Positions 50,896-57,612 of a DNA stretch of 58,516 bases are shown piece by piece. Each line of letters starts with the position of its first letter. Position 1 is the first letter of the stretch. Location: the IMG/VR virus record IMGVR_UViG_3300023179_000123, positions 1-58,516 of that record. The stretch is one strand, 5' to 3'. The notes beneath the pieces were generated by a model that was not told the DNA's origin, made no database searches, and was given only the letters and a program-made list of their open reading frames with translations. The DNA comes from a virus. The position numbers were made by a program, and so were the translations under genes.

Positions 50896-51636
50896 CTAAT
50901 TGCCATATTGTTCTTCGTAATTCATCCTAGCTAAGATATACTCTTTTACAATTTGAGATCTAACTATATCATCCACTCCAAATTCGAAAGTTTTAACTGA
51001 TGGCATCATATCTGCGATGACCATAAATTTTTTGAGACCAGACATATCTGTTTTCTTATATAAATCAGTTTGTCTAAAATCTCCGCAGAAAATAATTTTT
51101 GATCTTTCCCCTATTCTAGTGAATATTGAGTTAAGTTCCATATCTGTCATATTCTGGCATTCATCAACTATAATTATAGCGTTATCTAATGTAATACCTC
51201 TGACAAAAGATGTTATTAAAAATTGAATCGCTCCTTGTTCTGATAGTCGTTGATAAGCATCATGTCTTCCAAATAGATCATGACATATTTCTATATAGGG
51301 TTCAGTATAGACTTCTGTCTTTTCTTTTTCGTCACCTGGTAGATGACCAATATCTCTACTTGGAACTGCTGATCTTACAATAACTACTTTTTCATATGGA
51401 TTCGATCTATCAAGCACCTCCTCTAATGCGTGATATAATGCGATAAATGTTTTTCCTGTTCCAGCCACACCATGAAGTAGCATGACTTTTGATTTATTAT
51501 AATACTCGAAAAATCTCCTTTGATTTTCTGTCAATGGCTCAATTACTTTTAACTGATCTAGTCTTATCTTTAGTTTATTATTAGCTAAAGTAAGTTGAGG
51601 CTCAGATTGTAATTGAAATTGTTTTTGTTTTGCCAT
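50896..51636 (-). CDS. phoH: PhoH-like ATPase
   Basis: 246 residues from the ATG at 51,636, chosen because GAGGG lies 5 nt before it. Walker A is GVAGTGKTF (about residues 56-64). The PhoH block 'KVVIVRSAVPSRDIGHLPGDEKEKTEVYTEPYIEICHDLFG' follows. Walker B is IIIVDECQNM, followed by 'MTDMELNSIFTRIGERSKIIFCGDFRQTDL'. PhoH proteins are ATPases, often with helicase/RNase-like activity, and very common in marine phages; their role is unsettled. No phosphate-box promoter is seen here. Confidence 0.93.
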   Translation of the reverse strand: MAKQKQFQLQSEPQLTLANNKLKIRLDQLKVIEPLTENQRRFFEYYNKSKVMLLHGVAGTGKTFIALYHALEEVLDRSNPYEKVVIVRSAVPSRDIGHLPGDEKEKTEVYTEPYIEICHDLFGRHDAYQRLSEQGAIQFLITSFVRGITLDNAIIIVDECQNMTDMELNSIFTRIGERSKIIFCGDFRQTDLYKKTDMSGLKKFMVIADMMPSVKTFEFGVDDIVRSQIVKEYILARMNYEEQYGN

Positions 51637-51658
51637 GTAGCCCTCGTAAAAAGTAAGC

Positions 51659-51686
51659 GAGGACAACAGAATTATCTATTGTCCTC
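51659..51686 (-). terminator. Hairpin between FmdB-like gene and PhoH
   Basis: GAGGACAA and TTGTCCTC (51,659-51,666 and 51,679-51,686) form an 8-bp stem with a 12-nt loop. On the minus strand it lies after the zinc-ribbon gene and before the PhoH ribosome site, with a nearby TTTTT. It may be a terminator or attenuator. Confidence 0.5.
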
Positions 51687-51713
51687 CAGGAGATGAATTG
51701 TTGAAAAAGTCAT

Positions 51714-51974
51714 TTATCGTCTAGATAGTTTGTTCGCCAAGTTACTTCGATAATTGTTACTATGTATCTTAGACAGAACTTCTCTAAAACCATCGTCAAC
51801 CGTTTTGACTCCTAGACGAACCGAGTCTCCTATAGCGGCGGATGACGACTGAAAATGGGTTTGATTATTTTTAGATTTACATTCTGGACACTCTTGATTT
51901 GTTCTTTCAGTCATAGAACAATATAAGTTAAATACGTGTCCACAATCATCACACTTTAGATCATAAAATGGCAT
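51714..51974 (-). CDS. FmdB-type zinc ribbon protein
   Basis: 86 residues from the ATG at 51,974, which gives the normal family start MPFYDLKCDDCGHVFNLYCSM. Two CxxC pairs (KCDDCG and ECPECKS) form a zinc ribbon. The C-terminal part is basic (RSNLANKLSRR). FmdB-like proteins are presumed regulators; several T4-like marine phages carry one. Its start overlaps the end of the next upstream gene by 14 nt. Confidence 0.8.
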   Translation of the reverse strand: MPFYDLKCDDCGHVFNLYCSMTERTNQECPECKSKNNQTHFQSSSAAIGDSVRLGVKTVDDGFREVLSKIHSNNYRSNLANKLSRR

Positions 51975-52512
51975 AGGTTTCCTGCATAAAATTTGGTATA
52001 GGTCGTTTTTTCCATGATGCCAAATGCTGCTTGGCACCTACGTAATAATTTATATATGATCTGATGCTATCTCCAGTAACCTTATATTGATCAGGCATAG
52101 CAGGAGTCGGTTGAGTAAAAGGGCCTTTAGGAATATTTATCGGATAAGGATAAAAATGTGTCATCAATCTTTCTGCTGAATGATGTTTACCATATCTATG
52201 GGTATATTCTTGTAGGAGGTAAAACCAAAGCCTGTACAACCATTTATAATTTTCATTAGATGCTCTAGTCCAAATACCCGAAGGATGGAGAATATGGCTT
52301 GCCTTCCATAACACATTTTCTCGTTCATCTGGTAATAACCAACGTTTAATATTTCTATTGTTGGCAGTCTTACCATAATATTCTTTGCCGTCTAGTACTC
52401 TATGGGCAGTAGACATTAGCTGCCCATATTCTAGAATCATTTTTACAACATGTTTATCATTATGCAGTTTAGCACACTCTGCAGGATCGGGGTGCAGATA
52501 AAAAATATTCAC
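51961..52512 (-). CDS. Conserved phage protein, unknown function (183 aa)
   Basis: 'MNIFYLHPDPAECAKLHNDKHVVKMILEYGQLMSTAHRVLDGKE' is a family that is widespread in T4-like phages of aquatic bacteria. Conserved His/Asp/Trp residues (HNDKHVVKM, ASHILHPSGIWTRAS, NYKWLYRL) suggest an enzyme or nucleic-acid-binding protein, but I do not recognise a catalytic pattern. A perfect sigma70-like promoter lies upstream within the preceding gene (52,621-52,649). It overlaps that gene by 4 nt. Confidence 0.75.
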   Translation of the reverse strand: MNIFYLHPDPAECAKLHNDKHVVKMILEYGQLMSTAHRVLDGKEYYGKTANNRNIKRWLLPDERENVLWKASHILHPSGIWTRASNENYKWLYRLWFYLLQEYTHRYGKHHSAERLMTHFYPYPINIPKGPFTQPTPAMPDQYKVTGDSIRSYINYYVGAKQHLASWKKRPIPNFMQETYAIL

Positions 52513-52844
52513 ATATACTCCCTTAAAGGAATTTCTTCAACATTAGATAAAATTTTAGTTATAAGTTTTTCAGCAATGAAGGAAAATAATTTACTTTCCC
52601 TAGCTTCTCTTAATGAGTTTATTATAATGATAGGATCAGTTTTTGTCAAGTTATCTTGACAAACTTTAAAAGATAGGTTACCAAAATGGTTAACTACTAA
52701 AATAGTTATTTCTATTTCCTCGTCTGTATACAAGGGAATTTTATAACCTTTAGTGACGTTGATATCTGGAAATTTATATAATTTAGCTGGCATTTTTTTG
52801 CGAGTATATTTGTATTTATATCTCGCATGCCTTTTTAGTCCCAT
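52509..52844 (-). CDS. Hypothetical protein with basic N-terminus (111 aa)
   Basis: Two starts are possible. The ATG at 52,844 has GGGG 5 nt upstream and overlaps the previous stop; its first 17 residues are strongly basic (MGLKRHARYKYKYTRKK). The ATG at 52,793 (MPAKLYKFPDINV) would suit a transcript from the late promoter at 52,813-52,820. The remainder is 'IEITILVVNHFGNLSFKVCQDNLTKTDPIIIINSLREARES', of no known family. The two starts may give early and late forms. Confidence 0.6.
   Translation of the reverse strand: MGLKRHARYKYKYTRKKMPAKLYKFPDINVTKGYKIPLYTDEEIEITILVVNHFGNLSFKVCQDNLTKTDPIIIINSLREARESKLFSFIAEKLITKILSNVEEIPLREYM
52621..52649 (-). promoter_or_regulatory. Perfect consensus sigma70-type promoter inside a gene
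   Basis: Minus strand TTGACA (52,649-52,644), 17-bp spacer, TATAAT (52,626-52,621), exactly the bacterial consensus. It lies in the 111-residue gene and would drive the conserved gene starting at 52,512 and those beyond it early in infection. Confidence 0.7.
52813..52820 (-). promoter_or_regulatory. Candidate late promoter within the start of the 111-aa gene
   Basis: TATAAATA on the minus strand, enclosed by a GCGAG/CTCGC stem. It lies between the two possible start codons of the gene, 20 nt before the second. Confidence 0.5.
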
Positions 52845-53461
52845 AATCCCCGATAGTATTTTCCAAATAGGCGAAGTCCGTTATCAATACGTTTTTCATG
52901 CGCATCCAAACCTTCTCTATCAACTTTGATAGCCTCCATATGATCTTTAAAATTATCAAATTTTTCTGTAGGATGCGTATAAAATTGTTTAGTACTATCT
53001 TCCATAGCACATTGTTCAAATGTCCAGATTAATTCCTCCATCACCCAATCCCAACGCTTAAAATGATTTTCATCTACGTCATAATCATTTTCTTTTGGGG
53101 GAGCAGCAGTGGATTTAAGATGTTCAGGGACATCCTCATCATCAACTTGGGGAGCACCATGTTTGGTTGCATGAAGTTGTTTAAGCATGGGGACAATAAT
53201 CATTGCAAGGGTATGATCCATACCCCACGTGTCCCATTTATCAATATGAATTTTGATATTACGTTGTCTTTTGCTTTGAACCCACTCACAGAAATCATTT
53301 ACCCAAGTAGATGCCAACCACTCTGATAACTTATCATGTAGGCGATAATCCCAACGTTTTTCTAGTTCGTCGCTTGGATATTTCTCGTGCCAAAAGAACA
53401 AAGCATCGACAATTTGATATGGGCCGACCCAATTTTTATATGGACCTATTTTTACTTTCAT
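52835..53461 (-). CDS. Conserved T4-like phage protein, unknown function (208 aa)
   Basis: The pattern 'MKVKIGPYKNWVGPYQI' at the start, 'KRQRNIKIHIDKWDTWGMDHTLAMIIVPMLKQLHATKHGAPQVDDEDVPEHL' in the middle and 'HFKRWDWVMEELIWTFEQC' is a well-conserved family of T4-like phages with no known role. His/Asp-rich motifs (HIDKWDTW, DHTLA, VDDEDVP) are invariant-looking and could bind metal. No membrane segment. It overlaps its upstream neighbour by 4 nt (ATGA). Confidence 0.8.
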   Translation of the reverse strand: MKVKIGPYKNWVGPYQIVDALFFWHEKYPSDELEKRWDYRLHDKLSEWLASTWVNDFCEWVQSKRQRNIKIHIDKWDTWGMDHTLAMIIVPMLKQLHATKHGAPQVDDEDVPEHLKSTAAPPKENDYDVDENHFKRWDWVMEELIWTFEQCAMEDSTKQFYTHPTEKFDNFKDHMEAIKVDREGLDAHEKRIDNGLRLFGKYYRGLWD

Positions 53462-53772
53462 TTTTGTATAGCTACTCTAAGTAATTGAACTTGATCTGAA
53501 GGCGCAATGTAAACATGAGCCATATATTGAGTTTCATATGTTTTTGGATCTACAAATTTTGTAAACTTTATAAAATTATCTTGAATCAGTTTATTCGCAA
53601 TAAATCTTGATAATTTTTCTTTTATTTCTTCAGCTGGATTATCACTAGTTATTGTGGCCAAAGCAGGTTGAGTATATCTAGCAGCTAATAGTTTACCTTG
53701 AATGGGTATGTCTTTATATGTATAACTTATCTCAGAATAATCATCCTTATACTGATTTGGCCAATTCATCAT
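53458..53772 (-). CDS. Hypothetical protein (104 aa)
   Basis: A soluble mixed alpha/beta protein ('GKLLAARYTQPALATITSDNPAEEIKEKLSRFIANKLIQDNFIKFTKFVDPKTYETQYMAHVYIAPSDQVQLLRVAIQK'). GGAG lies 8 nt before the ATG. Start codons at 53,772 and 53,769 are both possible. I do not recognise the family. It overlaps the upstream gene by 26 nt. Confidence 0.65.
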   Translation of the reverse strand: MMNWPNQYKDDYSEISYTYKDIPIQGKLLAARYTQPALATITSDNPAEEIKEKLSRFIANKLIQDNFIKFTKFVDPKTYETQYMAHVYIAPSDQVQLLRVAIQK

Positions 53773-54178
53773 TTACTTCTCCTCTGAATACTCTACATTT
53801 CCAATGTCCATAGTCTGTTTGTGACAACGTATAGGTTAAATTCTTTAAGCCTTTTAATTTATCAATAGAAGATATTTGAAGATTTGCTATTAAATATGGA
53901 TCCTCTACATCACCGATTGCGAATTCATGTAAAAACTCTCCATGAGATTTTTCTTCTTCCTTTTTAGGATCCCTTAATAATTTCCATGTATCATTAAAAG
54001 CCTCAGATAAACTATTATCAATTAATTCAAATTGATCTGATAATTCGTATAAAACTGTTTTTATTTCATCCTTCGACATTTCCTCAGCAGAAATACTTAA
54101 TGCCTTAAGCATTTTAATTCTAGTATGTAATTCCATGAGATTAGTTTCAAGAGTAGAAAGTGGTCTTTGTAATTTCAT
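53747..54178 (-). CDS. Hypothetical helical protein (143 aa)
   Basis: Mostly helical in the N-terminal 80 residues (LSTLETNLMELHTRIKMLKALSISAEEMSKDEIKTVLYELSDQFELIDNSLSEAFNDTW), then a short beta-rich end (LTYTLSQTDYGHWKCRVFRGEVNDELAKSV). No known family is recognised. The start overlaps the DNA ligase stop by 4 nt, so it is translated with the ligase. Confidence 0.65.
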   Translation of the reverse strand: MKLQRPLSTLETNLMELHTRIKMLKALSISAEEMSKDEIKTVLYELSDQFELIDNSLSEAFNDTWKLLRDPKKEEEKSHGEFLHEFAIGDVEDPYLIANLQISSIDKLKGLKNLTYTLSQTDYGHWKCRVFRGEVNDELAKSV

Positions 54179-55506
54179 TTAATCCTCTTACTATCATCAG
54201 CAACATTTTTATCTTCGCGTAATTCAATAAAAGTCGGCAAGAATAAACTTTCTACGTTGCCACCTTTGTCCTGAATACGAGCATTATATTTGACTGTGGC
54301 AATCTTTCCTACAGTATAGTCAACCGTAAATATATCTCGTTGTTCATCGGAATACCCTGAACCAACATTTACTCGAATCGCACCATCCGCTGATTCACAA
54401 ATTAATGCGCCAAGACGATTTTTATTCTTACCAGTACCTTTTTCCCAACCAACAATCATTAGATCGCATTCAAGTTCTGCTTTAAATTTAACTTGATCTT
54501 TACTTCGTTTGTCTTCCCAAATACCATGCATGGACTTAAGAATAATACCTTCTTGCCCTTCATCCAAAAACTTATTAAATAACTTATCTGCAGTATATTG
54601 ATTATCTACTACAATAGTTTCCACAATGTTAATTAGATTCTTAAGAGCAGACTTTTTTTGAAACTTAGCATGTTTATCAACTAATTCGCTGAAACGAGTC
54701 TTGTATGGAACATTGTATTTGCCTTCGAGAAAACCATTAATAGGAATCACATCCCATAAAGTAGCACGAACCATCTCGCCTTCTTTTTGAGACTGGGTAC
54801 CTTTAATTGCTTTGGTAAGAATACCATTGCCTGTTTTACGATCAAGTGGTTTGCCTGCACTATCAACAACTAAAAGCTCACCATCAAATACACAATCAAT
54901 ACCGTAAACTTCTGCAAAGTGAATAAATGCTTTACCAAATAAATCTGAAGCAATATCTAATTGTCTACCATTGCGACTTCTAAATTCTACTTTTCCACCA
55001 CGGACGATAGCGTTGAAGCGCATGCCATCCAACTTAAGCTGGACATAGGACGGGAATCCAATTTTATCGACAAGCTTCTGTTCGAATCCAGAAGCCAACA
55101 TGACTGGGTAGGTTTTGATAAGACCCGGCCAGATTTTGTTGATAGTGGGTTCACCGACTCCGCAACGAAGGTCTTGTTTGATGATCCTCTCAATAACGCT
55201 GGCATCTTTTTCATTTAGCGATTCCAAAATATAGGTTAGGTGTTCAATGGCGGCGTTGCCTGTCTTTTTACGAGTAGCGAATTCTTTTTCAAGTTCATTC
55301 ATTGCCCAATATAAGGTCGGAACAGGGATATAGACTTTGGATTGATATACTGGGATTTTTCGAATATAAAAACTAATCATCGGATCATATGCTAAACGAA
55401 ATGCATTTTTAAGTACATCGTTGCCAGCATGTTGCCGAAGAATCGCTTCTTTGGCAAGGCGCGAATTATCTGCAGCAAGAGCTTCTAGAATTTCAAATAC
55501 GCTCAT
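54175..55506 (-). CDS. 30: ATP-dependent DNA ligase gp30
   Basis: 443 residues (T4 has 487). The nucleotidyl-transfer lysine is Lys158 in 'VQLKLDGMRFNAIV' (T4 Lys159). Further motifs are 'EFRSRNGR', 'CVFDGELLV', 'EGIILKSMHGIWEDKRSKDQVKFK' and 'MIVGWEKGTGKNKNRLGALIC', covering ligase motifs I, III, IIIa, IV and V. The N-terminal helical domain 'MSVFEILEALAADNSRLAKEAILRQH' is that of gp30. It seals Okazaki fragments together with the RNase H encoded nearby. Confidence 0.95.
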   Translation of the reverse strand: MSVFEILEALAADNSRLAKEAILRQHAGNDVLKNAFRLAYDPMISFYIRKIPVYQSKVYIPVPTLYWAMNELEKEFATRKKTGNAAIEHLTYILESLNEKDASVIERIIKQDLRCGVGEPTINKIWPGLIKTYPVMLASGFEQKLVDKIGFPSYVQLKLDGMRFNAIVRGGKVEFRSRNGRQLDIASDLFGKAFIHFAEVYGIDCVFDGELLVVDSAGKPLDRKTGNGILTKAIKGTQSQKEGEMVRATLWDVIPINGFLEGKYNVPYKTRFSELVDKHAKFQKKSALKNLINIVETIVVDNQYTADKLFNKFLDEGQEGIILKSMHGIWEDKRSKDQVKFKAELECDLMIVGWEKGTGKNKNRLGALICESADGAIRVNVGSGYSDEQRDIFTVDYTVGKIATVKYNARIQDKGGNVESLFLPTFIELREDKNVADDSKRIK

Positions 55507-55517
55507 TATAGTACCTA

Positions 55518-55658
55518 TTAAGAATAAAATACGTTAGCTTGTTTGTTGTTCTTTATTTTGCGTTTATACGCAGTCTTATCCTCTACAATACGAGGACGAT
55601 ATTTTGGCGTACGAAGATCTTTTGCTACAGGATTACGTCTTTTTACGGTTTTCATCAT
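55518..55658 (-). CDS. Small basic conserved phage protein (46 aa)
   Basis: The ATG at 55,658 (or 55,655) follows a GGAGAAG ribosome site. Readings that start further upstream would run through the consensus promoter at 55,677-55,705. The product is very basic: 'KRRNPVAKDLRTPKYRPRIVEDKTAYKRKIK'. The motif 'RNPVAKDLRTPKYRP.VV..K..Y.RK' is a recurrent small-protein family in T4-like phages, of unknown function (nucleic-acid binding is plausible from charge). Confidence 0.75.
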   Translation of the reverse strand: MMKTVKRRNPVAKDLRTPKYRPRIVEDKTAYKRKIKNNKQANVFYS

Positions 55659-55676
55659 CTTCTCCACTATTTCATT

Positions 55677-55705
55677 ATTATATAGTAAAATGATAGCCGT
55701 GTCAA
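55677..55705 (-). promoter_or_regulatory. Perfect consensus sigma70-type promoter
   Basis: Minus strand TTGACA (55,705-55,700), 17-bp spacer, TATAAT (55,682-55,677). The -10 context (TTTACTATATAATAAT) is the same as at 56,963. It drives the 46-residue gene and DNA ligase. Confidence 0.88.
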
Positions 55706-55735
55706 CCGAAGGGTTATACATTATTTGCTTATTTT

Positions 55736-55927
55736 TTAAGCATGGAATGGTTGGATTTCAGTATTCACACCAAACGTTACAGATGCAAACGTGTGGTGCT
55801 CTTGTAAAATTCTATCTTTTTCTTGTTCCAATCTAGTTAGAGAATCATACACTCCAACAATTAAATTTTTTCTTACCCGGCCCTTTTTATCGTTCCATTT
55901 TGCTTCCAAAATATACAAATGTTTCAT
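55736..55927 (-). CDS. Hypothetical small protein (63 aa)
   Basis: 'MKHLYILEAKWNDKKGRVRKNLIVGVYDSLTRLEQEKDRILQEHH' then a short beta end. It resembles small phage proteins that start with a beta strand and one helix; no function is known. It overlaps the upstream gene by 4 nt (ATGA). Confidence 0.65.
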   Translation of the reverse strand: MKHLYILEAKWNDKKGRVRKNLIVGVYDSLTRLEQEKDRILQEHHTFASVTFGVNTEIQPFHA

Positions 55928-56271
55928 TTAATCATATCCTCTAAGGTAATGGAATCACCTGGTTGAACTTCAGCAATATGTTCCCATGTAGTAACATTAT
56001 CTGAAAACAAATCTACAATTTGAATAGGACTAAGTGCTTGGATATTTCCAGTAGTGTAACTATGGGTTGAATTCATACTTCCCCCACCTGTCAACACAGT
56101 ATATTGATTGGAGTTAAAAATACTAGATGAGGATAATGTATTTTTACTCGGAGCGTCTATCATTTTAAAAAATTTATCAACAGCATTTTCTAAGTCTTCC
56201 TTGAAATAGATACTCGAATCCTCATACGCGAATTTTTTCTGATCAGAATCAAACTCAATTTTGAACTTCAT
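55924..56271 (-). CDS. Hypothetical protein (115 aa)
   Basis: Acidic N-terminal half (MKFKIEFDSDQKKFAYEDSSIYFKEDLENAVDKFFKMI), a Ser/Thr/Asn-rich linker and a C-terminus 'IQIVDLFSDNVTTWEHIAEVQPGDSITLEDMIK'. No family is recognised. It overlaps the DsbA gene by 4 nt, so it is co-translated with it. Confidence 0.6.
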   Translation of the reverse strand: MKFKIEFDSDQKKFAYEDSSIYFKEDLENAVDKFFKMIDAPSKNTLSSSSIFNSNQYTVLTGGGSMNSTHSYTTGNIQALSPIQIVDLFSDNVTTWEHIAEVQPGDSITLEDMIK

Positions 56272-56543
56272 GCTACTTCCCTCATAGTTGCAGAATTGGT
56301 AATTGTTTCATATAGTGTTTCAAATTCTTCATGCTCTTCAATTTCAGCATTAAAATTTTGCTTATGATATACTTTTGCCATACGACGAAAAGTTTTCTTC
56401 GAAAGATTCTGCTCGTCGCAAATATTTTTAATTGCTTCTCGAATGAAATCTCTTTCTGCTTCAATACGAGTCATTGATCCACTAATTTCTTTCATGCAAT
56501 CAAGAATTGCTTTACGATCCGATGGACTTGATGGGATTGTCAT
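56268..56543 (-). CDS. dsbA: Double-stranded DNA-binding protein DsbA-like
   Basis: 91 residues. 'MKEISGSMTRIEAERDFIREAIKNICDEQNLSKKTFRRMAKVYHKQNFNAEIEEHEEFETLYETI' matches the DsbA family (T4 DsbA: 'ELIKDIRIRAKDELGVDGKMFNRLLALYHK...ETEEVVELYDTVF'). DsbA binds late promoter regions in T4 and modulates late transcription. It lies in the same operon as RNase H, as in T4 (rnh-dsbA-33-59-32 neighbourhood). Confidence 0.78.
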   Translation of the reverse strand: MTIPSSPSDRKAILDCMKEISGSMTRIEAERDFIREAIKNICDEQNLSKKTFRRMAKVYHKQNFNAEIEEHEEFETLYETITNSATMREVA

Positions 56544-56557
56544 AATATACCTTTAAA

Positions 56558-56938
56558 TTAGCGACGCATACTTGCAAAGTCTTTTGCCTGTTCGTCGCTG
56601 AAGACAGGTTGCAGACAAGATTTATGAACAATAGAAACACCCAGTACCTTGTTGCCAGTATAAACAGGATTTTCTTTTTTAGCAGCAACAGACGCACCAC
56701 TGTCATGACTTTTGATATGAGATGTAGTATCTCTACCCGGAGGAATCTTAGGTAGACTAATTGATCTAGTGATGAAACGAGGGATCCCAGTTTTCTTGGT
56801 CTCAAGTTTTTTCTGCAACTGAGACCATTCAATTTCAAGTTCTAATGCTTTGCGTTTTGCCTCAGCAGAGGCAAACTTAATCTTACCTTTTTTCTTTCCA
56901 GTTGTGGAAAGCCAGGGACCAACTAGATGCATTGTCAT
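56558..56938 (-). CDS. Conserved phage protein, unknown function (126 aa)
   Basis: 'MTMHLVGPWLSTTGKKKGKIKFASAEAKRKALELEIEWSQLQKK' is a conserved opening in a family of T4-like marine phages. The C-terminal part 'VYTGNKVLGVSIVHKSCLQPVFSDEQAKDFASMRR' is also conserved. The protein is basic and probably virion- or DNA-associated, but no role is known. It is the first gene after the perfect promoter at 56,963-56,991, with AGGAG before the ATG. Confidence 0.75.
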   Translation of the reverse strand: MTMHLVGPWLSTTGKKKGKIKFASAEAKRKALELEIEWSQLQKKLETKKTGIPRFITRSISLPKIPPGRDTTSHIKSHDSGASVAAKKENPVYTGNKVLGVSIVHKSCLQPVFSDEQAKDFASMRR

Positions 56939-56962
56939 AACAAACTCCTATCAATAACGATT

Positions 56963-56991
56963 ATTATATAGTAAACAGTATTACTTGTCAA
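56963..56991 (-). promoter_or_regulatory. Perfect consensus sigma70-type promoter
   Basis: Minus strand TTGACA (56,991-56,986), 17-bp spacer, TATAAT (56,968-56,963). It starts inside the end of the frameshift extension of the DUF6433-type gene and drives the 126-residue gene, DsbA and the following small genes. Confidence 0.88.
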
Positions 56992-57139
56992 ATGCCCTGT
57001 ATTTCATAAAACCTATTGATCTAGAATCATAAACTGGATCTTTAGGTATTATTCCAGAAATTGACCACTCACTTGGTTTAGGTAGGTCCCTTTTGGGTGG
57101 TCTAAAGTAGTCTATTATTTTTTGGAAGGGACCGAAGGC
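56981..57139 (-). CDS. Frameshift extension of the DUF6433-type protein (52 codons, -1 frame)
   Basis: This frame has no ATG, GTG or TTG start but is open from the slippery site to TAA at 56,983-56,981. It reads AFGPFQKIIDYFRPPKRDLP, then KPSEWSISGIIPKDP, then VYDSRSIGFMKYRAFDK. Codon third positions are A/T-rich like the real genes. It is preceded by A_AAA_AAG in the zero frame and followed by a possible stem. Without frameshifting it would be unread. Function unknown. Confidence 0.65.
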   Translation of the reverse strand, partial: AFGPFQKIIDYFRPPKRDLPKPSEWSISGIIPKDPVYDSRSIGFMKYRAFDK

Positions 57140-57145
57140 TTTTTT
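57085..57145 (-). promoter_or_regulatory. Putative -1 frameshift signal (A_AAA_AAG plus stem)
   Basis: On the minus strand A AAA AAG (57,145-57,139) is in frame as GCA AAA AAG. Five bases later GGTCCCTT (57,133-57,126) can pair with AAGGGACC (57,092-57,085) in eight perfect base pairs over a 33-nt loop. The slippery heptamer is the same as in E. coli dnaX. Confidence 0.65.
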
Positions 57146-57612
57146 GCTAGTTTTTTCTTTTCTTCAACTACAGGATTTTCTGTCGGTGGCGGCAGTAATC
57201 CGGGGAAAGCCTCAAAAACTAATTCATAACTAAGAGAGGAATACTTGGTTTCAAGTTTACGATCTTTTGCTAAGCACAATGCTTCAGCTTCTTGCCAATG
57301 AATACCCTCTAGTAATTGAACAAACAATTGTTCTTTACGAATCTTGGTCAAATTTACATCATCACGAGTCCAGATGTAAATTCTTCTAAATTCAGCATAC
57401 AAATTAGTTTCTGAATATCCGTATGGAATTTCTTTATCCTTTTTAAAAGGAGGTTCACCCTCAGGTAAATTTACTTTAGCAAGAGGGTGGTAATTAATCT
57501 CAAGAAGCCCCTTTAGAGGAAGGGACTCATACTTTCGCAATACTGCAATTTTATCTTGTTTGGTTTTTACTTTTTCAACTTCCTCAAATACTTGAGGTAC
57601 AAATGTTTTCAT
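57115..57612 (-). CDS. DUF6433-type conserved phage protein (zero-frame form)
   Basis: 165 residues. 'MKTFVPQVFEEVEKVKTKQDKIAVLRKYESLPLKGLLEINYHP' and 'LYAEFRRIYIWTRDDVNLTKIRKEQLFVQLLEGIHWQEAEALCLAKDRKLETKYSSLSYELVFEAFPGLLP' are the conserved family blocks in T4-like marine phages; the role is unknown. The Lys-rich C-terminus (EEKKKLAKKPSVPSKK) covers the slippery site, so a -1 product of 210 residues is predicted. The start is 1 nt from the RNase H stop. Confidence 0.8.
   Translation of the reverse strand: MKTFVPQVFEEVEKVKTKQDKIAVLRKYESLPLKGLLEINYHPLAKVNLPEGEPPFKKDKEIPYGYSETNLYAEFRRIYIWTRDDVNLTKIRKEQLFVQLLEGIHWQEAEALCLAKDRKLETKYSSLSYELVFEAFPGLLPPPTENPVVEEKKKLAKKPSVPSKK

Noticed and set aside
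57115-57123. AAAAAA run at the stop codon of the DUF6433-type gene as the slippery site
   Set aside because: The zero-frame codons are preceded by C, so the heptamer is C AAA AAA and P-site re-pairing would fail. The A_AAA_AAG heptamer 16-22 nt upstream fits the rules and leads into the same -1 frame.
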